Assembly: GCF_000003605.2 (NCBI RefSeq)
Contig: NW_003129357.1
Coordinates: 731,893-757,679, forward strand
Direction: 5' to 3'
From: Saccoglossus kowalevskii
Lineage: Eukaryota; Hemichordata; Enteropneusta; Harrimaniidae
DNA length: 25,787 nt
In this document: positions 1 to 11,000 of the stretch, piece by piece
How positions within the stretch are numbered: position 1 is the stretch's first letter
How the letters are laid out: each line of letters starts with the position of its first letter
Position numbers and translations under genes: made by a program
The notes under the pieces: generated by a model
The model's database searches: none
Told to the model about the DNA's origin: nothing
Seen by the model: the letters and a program-made list of their open reading frames with translations, nothing else

Positions 1-260
1 TCGCAGCCTAATCGCAAGTTTTTCGAAAAACGTCGAAAAAGCACAATAATTAGTAGAAATGTTCCTGTTTTGGGCGGATTATTGATAAACTGCGAACTCG
101 GCAAATTTGGTTGCACAACTTCCCTCTATTATATACACCCAGCGACACCGATGCCAGCTGACTGTGGTCGACACCACCTACAACATTGGCGGCAAATATG
201 ATTCACATACTAAACTGTACGAGTCATTGGTTAACATTGTATTCACATTTTGCATTGTAG

Positions 261-410
261 AACAACATACCCATCAGGATCTGTCACCGTGTATATGCTA
301 TCAGTAAACAATAATCAGTCTACAATAGTGTCTCTTAGTGCTGGATCACTCCGCCTTGGTGTAGATCAATATTTATTGACATACCCACCTGCAGAGGGCG
401 TTACATCTAG
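261..410 (+). CDS. penultimate coding exon of the plus-strand heparanase-like gene
   Basis: The exon is bounded by acceptor TGCATTGTAG and donor TCTAG|GTAAAC and is 150 bp long, in phase with the next exon. It encodes the beta-sandwich stretch TTYPSGSVTVYMLSVNNN followed by QSTIVSLSAGSLRLGVDQYL and a TYPPAEGVTSR end. It matches minus-strand exon 6053-6202 at 146 of 150 bases. The alignment fades about 20 bases upstream and 15 bases downstream of the exon. Confidence 0.88.
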
Positions 411-1172
411 GTAAACAAATAGTTGAGTCATTTGCCCTGATTATTTGCCTGTACTTGATGAATACATTGATATAGCATATAGCATACCAGAGGCCAAACC
501 TGCATCGCGTCATTGCATAAGTAGCCTGGCAAACCACTTACACACCGAGACATAACCTGACTAACTAATAATGTAAAAACAATACTGCACGGGTCCCTTA
601 CCATTTAAATTCGAAACTAAACTACGTCAATGCTAGGACAAAAGCACATATCGGTTAAACCCCCCCCCCTCAAGTACAGGGGCTTGCTGGTGTATTGGGT
701 GATTATGGAAATATATCGGGCATATTCTATCACGGAAAATAACCTCCAGATGTCGTAAAGTGGTTGACATGTCATTTAATTTGCCACACACTGTGGCGTA
801 TTTCTGGTGTATTACGATATGTACCATTAACATTACCCACAAAACTACATCTCATACGTCCCATATATGCTACTTTCTGTGTGTATTAACAGTGTATTAA
901 GTTCTCAAAAGTAAACTTAAGCCATCTGAACTCAACAACATTCTTCTGTATCGAACAATACATGTTTTCTATACATGATGCAATGTTTACTCATTATTCA
1001 TTGTCATTACAGTCATGTGGAATTGAATGGAAAGAAACTGAAAATGATGGATGATCACACCTTGCCAGATTTCCCACCTCAAACGATCGCAGCTGGATCT
1101 CCTATCAACATGCCACCTCTGTCATTTGGATTTTACGTTATACCTGGAGCCATGGCTGATGCATGCATGTAG
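261..1172 (+). CDS. HPSE-like: heparanase-like gene, 3' end only (last two coding exons; gene continues left of the window)
   Basis: The spliced exons 261-410 and 1013-1172 encode the C-terminal ~102 residues of a GH79 heparanase, an endo-beta-glucuronidase that cleaves heparan sulfate at the cell surface, in the matrix and in lysosomes. The reading frame enters exon 261-410 needing one base to finish a codon, leaves it with AG, and continues with T to a serine. The end ...VIPGAMADACM-stop matches the heparanase C terminus, including the cysteine two residues from the end that in human heparanase is disulfide-bonded. The catalytic exons lie outside the window. The gene faces the complete minus-strand paralog tail to tail, and the two visible exons are 98% identical to it. 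Its protein differs at three positions: Ser for Pro, Met for Ile and Met for Val. Whether the upstream part is intact cannot be seen. Confidence 0.88.
411..1012 (+). other. intron of the plus-strand heparanase-like gene
   Basis: A GT-AG intron of 602 bp. Only the first ~15 and the last ~12 bases resemble the corresponding minus-strand intron (5047-6052, 1006 bp). It contains a C-tract near 661-669 and no other recognised feature. Confidence 0.8.
1013..1172 (+). CDS. last coding exon of the plus-strand heparanase-like gene
   Basis: The exon starts after acceptor GTCATTACAG and ends with TAG at 1170-1172. It encodes HVELNGKKLKMMDDHTLPDF, then PPQTIAAGSPINMPPLSFGF and YVIPGAMADACM. This matches the conserved heparanase C-terminal pattern (V-LNG--LKM-DD-TLP ... 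F-VI--A---C). It is identical to minus-strand exon 4887-5046 at 158 of 160 bases. Confidence 0.9.
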
Positions 1173-4100
1173 TTCTGTGTTTCATTTTAGTACAGACTGA
1201 AGAACTCACTAATAAGCAAACGCTTTAGTTCAATGGTCTAAAATATTATATTAAGAGTTTGTTGCATCTTAGATAGACACGTGTTTCGCACTAAGGCAAA
1301 TTTTGTTCCGAAAAACACGGCCTTGAATCTTAGTGATACCTTGTTTAATGGACAGACACCTTATATATCCTGATACAGAAAAGGGCAGAAAATTGGATAC
1401 ACTGTAAATGTGTTATAAATGTATATTTTTATCAATCAAAATGTCTATTAGATTTCAAAATGGTCAGTCCAGAAATGGCAATATAACATCATCATGAGCT
1501 CGTTTTGTATATGTAGGCGGTCGCAGTTTGCTATGTCACGTGAAGAAATGCGCGTGCACTATGCACACGGACAGTGTTGAATATTTTTCGCAAATCCCCT
1601 TTAAATATTTTAATAAAATCTGTAGACGGTATTTACAAATGTATACCGTGTACTGTTTAATCATATTTGTCAACACCATGTTACGTGTTAAAATAAAGAG
1701 TGGGTAAAAATGTTCAACCCCCCCAATCATCAATAGTATGATACGCGCTAATACAGTAGGCATAATAGCAACATTGTTTCAAATATGTATAATTGTGAAA
1801 TAAAAGTTAAAATATGTTGTTTTTAATGTTATTTTTCGTTTTTCTCCAGATAATTCAAGGTACAATTATTGAAAAAGTATTGTTGCAGTGTATATATCAT
1901 TTCATATTTTGTGCGATGCATGTTTCGTGGATGAGGAGTAAACGTTTTGCGCTGTTATGGATTCCCACTAACTTGGTAAAATATCGAGTATATGTTTAGA
2001 AATACGCCTGTTCACAGTACCACTGTCCAATCAGTCAAGTTAGTTAATGCTGGTTTTGGCAAAGAAATGCGCATACCTGGTAACAACCAATATCTCTGAA
2101 ATCGTTTGTTTTATTTGTCTCGATGCGCACTCTTACCAAGAAGATCAAATGCGTGTCGTGGCAAACGTGCATAATGCTTGAAAACCATTCGCAATTAATT
2201 TGGCTAGAAAGGTGTTAATTTTCGCAATAAATGGTGTCCTTTTGATGACGAAATGCTCAAACATCGTTCGAAGTCATGACTGAATTTCACCTGTGGGTAT
2301 CTGTGAAAACGATTTTCATCTGCATGCTCAAATAGTTAACGATTTCGAACGGTTTTGCAATTCAGCACGGTTTAAAGAACCGTGTCGATTTCTACAGACT
2401 TGGCAAATTAGAAGATAATGAACACATTGCATGTCATAATAACAAAGTAATGTCCCAAAGTGTTTGCTGTAACGGGGTTGCAGTGTATTTCTGATATAAT
2501 TGTAAAACTGAACAAATCATAGTCATATGTTGTTAGGAAAAAATAAACCTCTCTCGCAAAAGTTTTTGCTGATCATCATTTTGATGTTCAACATAGTACA
2601 GTTTACATTAACTAGCTCGCAATGTTATGTGCTGCATGTACCTTCTCGGGATTGATTTTGCCCAGCATGGTCTGTAACCATTGTGGTTAAAGTTTGATAA
2701 TTCAACTCGTGTACCATTGCCCACAATTGAAGTAGATAATTTTGCACTGACAACTGATTTCATTTTGATTTCACACGACACGGAGAAGATTCATAACGTC
2801 TATGAACATTTCGTGGATCATAAATCGTTGTTGTAATCATCCCAATTAATTTGCATAGTTAGCAAGTATTTAACACACGAGGCACATTAAGTTCATGACA
2901 TATACAAAGCAGCAAATATTTAGAAAACAAGAGATTTCATTCAAAATAGGTAAATTTCAATGTTGTTCATTAACTTATAGCCATTGGCTGTTAAAGAGCA
3001 AGATATCAGACTAGTTTTTCTGATGGAGAGAAAGCCCTTGTACAACACTAGCAGAAGAGTTCCTAAGCGCTATTGGGCAAAGATACATGAGAAAGGGTGA
3101 TACACTTTGAATGAAGACTGAACCGATGGCTTAGAAAGAGAAACTTATCGCGACACTGCGAGTGCAGGTTTTTGGCGAGCCTCCCCAAGACAGAAGGTCA
3201 CATCGATTGGCAAGTCTGTGTCCATAACATATAGTGCATTGTGACAGTGGTGACATACCTCAAATGCGATGGAGAACCAGATAAACAATTTTGAATAATT
3301 TGGCACCGAACAGATCATATCACTATCTTGGCGCAACAATTTTCATTACCAGACTTGTTTTTTTCCTTGGCATGGAGTGGTAGATAAATCAGTCACTAGA
3401 ATACCACGTGTTAAACCTATGGCCAACGCCAATCATATTTTCGTTTACCAATTATCAAAATCAGTCAGTCTATGTGTCATGGACCTTATGTAACTAAGCT
3501 TTCATGTGGTATGCCATATCAATGATATTATATGTGCAGAAGTTCCCACCTCTGAATTCAGTACTGCATAAATTACAGCTGGTGAGCAATGCTGTGATAC
3601 AACACTGACAGAATCAGATTGGCTGAACGGGGCATGGTTTACCCTGCCCCCAAGTCTACATGTAGATCATTCAAGGAAGCTACCATAATACCAAATATTA
3701 TTGATAAAACTGCATAGATGTACTCCAACATACCCACAATCGCATATTGAGATGTGCTTGAGAAATGTTGTCATGTAAAATGTTTTTCAAAGCCTATGAC
3801 GAAATCTGCAGTAAACAAACTTAAAAAACAGTCACCCTCTATCAGAGTCTCTGGAGAGGCTACTGAGACTGTTGAATTGCAACAGGTAATCATCCACTCT
3901 ATCCCAGTCGTGATAACGTTTTTATTACATTTTATTAGAGAGGTTCCCTGGAACAGCCAGTTCACAATCAACTGGTGAATCGGTCGCTGTACTTACTGTT
4001 CCACTTTTTATGAGCCATGGAAAAACACTGCTATTTCATCGTAACGGTATTTTACCGGTCCTAGCTTCAGGCACAATCTGTAGGTAATTATTTTTTCTTT

Positions 4101-4886
4101 TTTACAGAAAATCGAATATATATTAGTAGCAAATATAGTAGCAAACTGTTATAACATTCTATATAAGTATAGTGTTGGGAGTCAAAAGCATGAACATTTC
4201 CTGAATTGTCCAGTCAGGGCATAAAATTTTACTTTGAAGAAACGTATGACATTAGCCTCTACAACATTTACCATTTATACTAATCAATATTTGATACGAT
4301 GATTCGAACATGTTGCTGTTTTATACATAAAATGTACTCATGTTGCATCCTTTTTATTGGGTATAAAAACTGTCGTTAAAGTTGTCTAAACTTCATTTAT
4401 ACAGAAGAACACTTTATAATAATTTGCAAAACTCGAACAGTTGCCTAAAAAATTGAAAAAAAAGCAAGCGAAAGAAGATAATAAAATCGCTCACCCACAA
4501 TATTGGCCGATGTGAGTGTTAGAATATTAGTGTAAGAACAAATCCATTCCCACACTCATGTATTCATGCGCATGCATAAAATGGTTTTGTAAAACGTTTT
4601 CTGATTTGATAATATCAGTAGATCGGCACAAAGGGACTCGCAAAATACTGTCCAGTGGTGCGATGCGTAACATAAGAACCGGAACTACAAAGTGCGCAGG
4701 ATCTATGGTATGTAACCCTTGTCATGATAATGATGCAAAAACATACAAAAAGTAACTCTTGAAATCGGGATACAATAAATATCTCAGCTTGTATAAAACA
4801 CATCGTGTTCGATATGGGTTTCATGCGATGTATACGACACGTGTAAAATGTCTGTTTACTCGAAATTCGACTGCATAAAAAGAGAA
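1173..4886. other. convergent intergenic region between the two heparanase genes
   Basis: This 3.7-kb AT-rich stretch between the two stop codons should hold both 3' UTRs. Possible AATAAA signals for the plus gene lie at 1612-1617 and 1692-1697. The nearest clear one for the minus gene is near 4350 (reverse complement), about 530 bases past its stop. A small hairpin (CACGGTT...AACCGTG) lies at 2366-2384. The open frames here are short, lack family similarity and are likely chance. Confidence 0.6.
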
Positions 4887-5046
4887 CTACATGCATGCAT
4901 CAGCCATGGCTCCAGGTATAACGTAAAATCCAAATGACAGAGGTGGCATGTTGATAGGAGATCCAGCTGCGATCGTTTGAGGTGGGAAATCGGGCAAGGT
5001 GTGATCATCCACCATTTTCAGTTTCTTTCCATTCAATTCCACATGA
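4887..5046 (-). CDS. heparanase exon 9 (C terminus)
   Basis: Starts after acceptor GTCATTACAG and ends with TAG at 4889-4887. It encodes HVELNGKKLKMVDDHTLPDF and ends VIPGAMADACM, matching human VQLNGLTLKMVDDQTLPP and FVIRNAKVAACI. It is 158/160 identical to plus-strand exon 1013-1172. Confidence 0.94.
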
Positions 5047-8000
5047 CTGTAATGACAAATAAAAATATTGTATCACATATAGTATCAACTTGTCAAAATA
5101 ATAAGTAGTAGTTAGTGATCGCATTTTGTTACTAGTACCATACGAGTGTATGAGCTTGTATCATGTGGGCGTATGGCATAATTTTCATATAAGTGTATTC
5201 CATATTGTGTCATGTGGGCGTATGGTATATTGGTATAATGTGGGCATATTTGTGCCACGGTAGCGTGCAACACATTCATATTAGGTGATTCAAATTTAAA
5301 ACAAACTGACAAAGCAATTCTGGTTAAACAGGCAGGGAAACAGCTAAGTAGGGTGAATCTACCGGGTCGTAGTATTCTCGGATATTTAAAGACTATAATA
5401 TAACATGTGTATAGACTATGAATATGTTAGACAAAATATGTAGCGAATTATATAATTGAAATCAATGAAATGGGAATATATTCCAGACTAAAGTAAAATG
5501 TGCAGATGATATTTCAGACGTTAATCAGATGTTTTCCTCAGTTACACATACTATGAAATACCATTATTTCAAGCCACTACATCACTGTGGTAATAAGTAG
5601 AATATACTACGTGATAGAATAGGTGCATATGTACAGAACAGGATGATGTAGACTTGGTTGAACCATGCAGGTATTTGACCTCAGTTGTATCACATTTCGT
5701 CGACAGTGAACACAGGTTTATATTTGGAATTCTCGAAAGGAATAATGGTGAGGCGATAACAGAATAAGTAAACCTTAGAAACTTTCCGAATGACATAGTC
5801 AACTTTACTGAGTCTTGGAGTTCACTGAAATCCATCAAATGTTCAATCTGACAAACACATTCGATCTTGCTCAAACTTGATAGACTGCTCACACCAGCAC
5901 TCTAGTTAGGTGGAAAGATTGAACAAAAACCCCGTCCCACCATCGCCATAGTAACGGCCAACCAAATTATTGTTTGCAGCCTCCGGCGGATCGCCAGCTT
6001 ACCGGTTTATATGTAATGTGTGTAATTAACATATAAACAACAATTTGTTTACCTGGATGTAACGCCCTCTGCAGGTGGGTATGTCAATAAATATTGATCT
6101 ACACCAAGGCGGAGTGATCCAGCACTAAGAGACACTATTGTAGACTGATTGTTGTTTACTGATAGAATATACACGGTGACAGATCCTGGTGGGTATGTTG
6201 TTCTACAATGCAGAATGTGAATAAAATGCGTAAAACAACCACTGATTACGGCACACCTAATTATGCAGGGATTATATGCATGCGATTATTAGATCGTACA
6301 ATTATTGACGGTGAATTGGTTTGGACTGTTGTGTGCAAAATAAATCGCGTTCTCCTCAATTCGTTATGTTTATCGTTGTTATACATGAAATATACATGAG
6401 GACAATTAATTCAATTGTTTTATGATCTGTTATGTAAAAAAAATACAGTATATCAATCGATACTAACCCATTTGTGTTAGTGCAGTGTGCATATGCCCGG
6501 AGTGTATTGTCGTCATTCTGTTTAGACTGTTTACTCGTAAGTTTAACCGATAGAACTCGTTGTCCCACTAGACGTTTGTACAAAACAGACAACCAGTAAT
6601 CCTGTAGTGAAACATAAACATAGCAATTATTATAATTATACCCAAGATAAAGTAATTGTGCCCAAGCGATTCACGGCAGTGCAGACATGAAACATTTAGT
6701 AATGTTAATTAAATATATATTGATATTAATTAAATAGATATAATGACTATAACTCATCTTCTTCTTGTCTGTCATCAGATACATTATGTGATGTAGTATT
6801 TGTAGGTGAGAAAATGTTTTTTTTATAAAATGGCTGCAATCAAGTAGCCTTAAAAATAAAACAATGAAAGTACAATGACAGATATATTCAATCAACTATA
6901 TCGATATCTCATCTTTATGCATACTCTGATAAATATGTTTTTATTACACTATATATTCTGCATGTTGTATGCAAATAATTTGCGCCGCCAATAAAATGTA
7001 CACGGCCGCACGATGGCGCTATCAGCTTTAATTTCATTGATTTTTATAAAATGGCTGCAATCAAGTAGCCTTAAAAATGTAACAATGAAAGTACAATGAC
7101 AGATATATTCAATCAACTATATCGATATCTCATCTTTATGCATACTCTGATAAATATGTTTTTATTACACTATATATTCTGCATGTTGTATGCAAATAAT
7201 TTGCGCCGCCAATAAAATGTACACTGCCGCACGATGGCGCTATCAGCTTTAATTTCATTGATGCAATGATTAAGCGTAAAGTAGGAACTTGCCGGTAAAG
7301 GAATGACATCATCATCTATCAATCCCAAGTGTCCTCCAAAGAAGTTTTGTCTTATAACCACCTGCAGACCATACTTTGCTGCCACGCCGAGTTTATCGAG
7401 CCACCTGTGTATGAGACATAGTTTGACATGATTAATTAGAAAAAACAATGTGTTATTTGTTATCATTATAATATATTAATAAGGCAGATTATTTTGGTTT
7501 ACGTACAACTTATATCGTGATTTAATTAGTAGAAAGGTAGAAACACTAGTGACCTATATTGTATATTTAAAGAGCGGCAGTCGTCACGCCACGCATGCGC
7601 GAGATATGTGGGTCTTATATAAACAAAGATGGCGACTTTTACTGTTTCGCAGATCAACGAGTACAAACTGAGACGTAACCAAGCTTTAATGAGGTATTTT
7701 TAGGTGATTGAAAGTTATAAAAGGAGTCAAACCTCATACTTGTGATTTCTATTAAAAGAACGCATTGGATTATGGGAAAATCAATGTTTATCAACACAAA
7801 TATCGCACATGCGCAGCGTGACGACCACCGCCCTTTAACTGTAAAATGTGTTTTTCGGTGGGAATAAACAATAACGTTGTAATTGCTGCAACTTTCTAAA
7901 GTAATACATAATGTGACATAATTATGGTTGCCGCTACAGTGGTGAGTATATAATATTCGTTTGACCATTAGTCATTAGATTAATAATTTCTTTGCTGTGA

Positions 8001-11000
8001 CTATTTATCAAATTCAATTTAATTTATTCGTGACAAAGCAGTATTTATTAACACATTATGAACACATGCAACCGTGGGTTGAACACAATCTCAGAAATGT
8101 TCAATAATCGATCCCGTTGGATACATTCAGGACGAAGAGTGTGGTTCGTGTAATAAGTACAAGATGGTTGTATTTTGCAGTATGAAATGTACGTTGGTGT
8201 TGTTTAGTTTTATTATGATGTAATCATGTACTTACTTACAGGTATATGTAGAAGTAATGGCTAGGAGTGCTGTGAGGGCGCAGTCCAAAACAACTCCACG
8301 ATGCCCTATGGTGCCTACCTTCTAATGCACTGGTTGCTTTAATTTAAGCATGGAGTGGCCATAAAGTCAATAATTCAACAAATTAATCTCTAATGTTCAT
8401 TATCTGTTGACCACTCAGCAGTGTGGATTAAGCCTAATTTACGACTTCACTACTTAAAATAACTCTACCTTTCCAATAACAACAGTGAAACCGTGACTTT
8501 CGGATCATTTGCTTTAAAGTTTGCAGCGGTGAATTATGATCAGTAACATCATCAGCAGTGACGCTGTCGCTGATTGGCAAAATCGGAACTTCTTTTTTGT
8601 TTTACAATAAAATATAATTAATTGTCAATTTAGTCTTTTTAACGTGATCGCAAAAACTAGCGTGACTGCGAAAGAAATCCCGACTGGACACATCTGCGGG
8701 CATTTGACTGATACTAGTATTAATTATTCATGATGTCATTGTTTATTCACGAGTGGGTGTGTGAAAGTAAACGTGACGTTTTAAAGATTGATTCGATTCG
8801 ATCGCAGAGATGGATTCTTTTTTTTAAGCGCAACGGTGATACTTTCCTCCATGTTTACTGAAAACAAGTCGATTTAAATGTCCAATGTATATAAGTAGTC
8901 TTTCAAAATCACCGGGACCTCATAAGTTAAAGGTCACGTACATTAACATAGATAAGAGATGACGTATTCAGCTGCACTTTGATTCGTTGTCAATGCTAGT
9001 CAACATCTTTTAATTAGCCGGAGTGATTTCGCTCCGGTTTTCACTCCAACGCAGGGGGTCGCCTGCAGATGCGTCCAGTCGGGATTTCTTTAGCGGCCAG
9101 CTTAGTTTTCGCGCTCACACTAAAAGACTAACACAACAATTAATTATTTCTTTTTGTAAAACAAAAAAGAAGTCCAGACTTTGCCAGTCTAATTGGCTAC
9201 CCGCGCTGTCAATCACTTGGCCGGTGTATCAAATTACTAATACTATTATTAGTTTAGACACGGTTACTAAAAAAGATGAAAATGAAAAGAACATGGTTTG
9301 TTTCCTAACCGTCTTTTTTAGTAACCGTGGTTTAGATAACTACTCACATGAACCCTGCAACGTAAGTTTTCGATAAATCGGAGGAACCAACTGAACATGT
9401 TGAACCAGTTTCTCCTAGCCATATAGTTCTTCTCTCAGGTAGGTATTGCGTGACAGCATCTCGAACTTGCTCAACTTGTTTCACGAAGACATTGAGGTTG
9501 CCTACGTCGGTGAAACTTTCTGGAGTTGGAGGTTTTGAACACAGATAATACTGGTGGAACGTCGTGGAATTGGTTGCATCGCCTATTGACTTCAGAAATC
9601 TACAGAATCAATAAATACTCATGTCATATACATTTTATTATTAATATCGTATAATAGTTAATCGTCACAAATCAGCTTCTGGTTGCTCATAACAAGATTC
9701 ATTGGCTTTACTTTATTTCCTATGAAAGTCCTTTTTATGGGATCAGCGAAATCCAAGATTAAATTATTATCTCGTTGAGGATGTGTTCAGGTCGTCTATA
9801 TCCCAGCTTTCGTCATCTTTTAATTTGTGTGAAAATCATTAATTGAGTGGAAGCTCGGTAACTTGTATGTGTTGTTGTCGAATAACTGACCATGGCCCAC
9901 AAACTTAGTTGCCGTCTATATGACCATTTTATTGATGTAGAAATAAAACACTCACCCCTTTAGATATTCTAGCGAAATTGATGATGCCGATGGTTTGGTG
10001 ACGTCGGGACCAAAGAGAAGATTCGACTTGAATTCCTTTCTACTATTTAGATATTTACGCAAGGTAATAAAATCCTTTGCAAGTTGCGATGGTTCAATAC
10101 TGGTGTTTGCTTTATCCGGGAAAAGATTTGGTTCTGTTATTTAAAAAAAAAATATATTGAAGCATAACTAATGAGTATTGGGTTAAATTTCGTTTGACGG
10201 AACACCAATATAATCCAGCATTTCCTAGTATTACCAATAATACACAACATTAGTGACAACTTACCGTTTCCTAGTTCCCAGTTGACTTTATATCCTTTCT
10301 CTAATGTATAGTTGAATAGCTTAATAGCGTTGGTTGGATCCCATTCATCGCCTTTACGTATTAATACATTCAAACCAAATATCATACTCCAGCCGACTTT
10401 ATTGGCAAATTCATTGATGACATCCCAGTCATCCACTTAAAATAAAGTTAAACACATTGATTGATAAAAACGTTCACAAGGTGATTAATACTGACGTGAA
10501 TCCAAACGTGGTGGAAAATCCAATTTGTTTTTGTTTTATTTTATTGATGAGTTGAAGCACACAAAGAAAGTTAGTAATACCAACTGTATTCCAAAAGATT
10601 TTGGAATAGTTTTGTTGAATGTTATATCATGCTGAATAAATAGTGTGTTGTTTATCGTAAAATAAAACGCTGTTTTATCAGCAAATATTGCGAGACGTTT
10701 TCGTTAAAAGAAACAAACCGCACGTACGGGATATTCGAGGCGCAAATGCTACAGTTTTGTTATTTTAACAAACTCGTATTGCTGTGTTCACTGCCAAACA
10801 ACTGTATTGCCTCTGTAATGTAGCGACTCGGGTCGCGTGAGATTAACATATAACGTTTCTTCCATTTCGGTGTTGAGCTCACACACCTAATTAGCCGCAA
10901 TGCATATTAACTTTTATTACAAACCATGAACAACCTGCGTCAAGTAGACGAACAACCTTTAAAATTTGATATTATTTCGAGCGGATCGGGAAAAAATGTT

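Larger units (their letters stand above)
6602..7292 (-). other. heparanase intron 6 (GC-AG)
   Basis: A 691-bp intron with a GC donor, of which about 443 bp is the 221-bp tandem duplication. If the donor were not used, translation would run on for 40 codons and stop at 7170-7172, giving a protein without the C-terminal domain. Confidence 0.8.
7405..9347 (-). other. heparanase intron 5
   Basis: A GT-AG intron of 1943 bp, the longest of the gene. It is largely made of a MITE (7567-7838), a foldback element (about 8556-9218) and a small hairpin insertion (9253-9336). The part from 7839 to 8555 holds nothing I recognise. Confidence 0.8.

Noticed and set aside
9023-9376. Plus-strand open frame of 117 codons
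   Set aside because: It runs through the foldback element arm, the hairpin insertion and the antisense of heparanase exon 5, so it is a chance frame.
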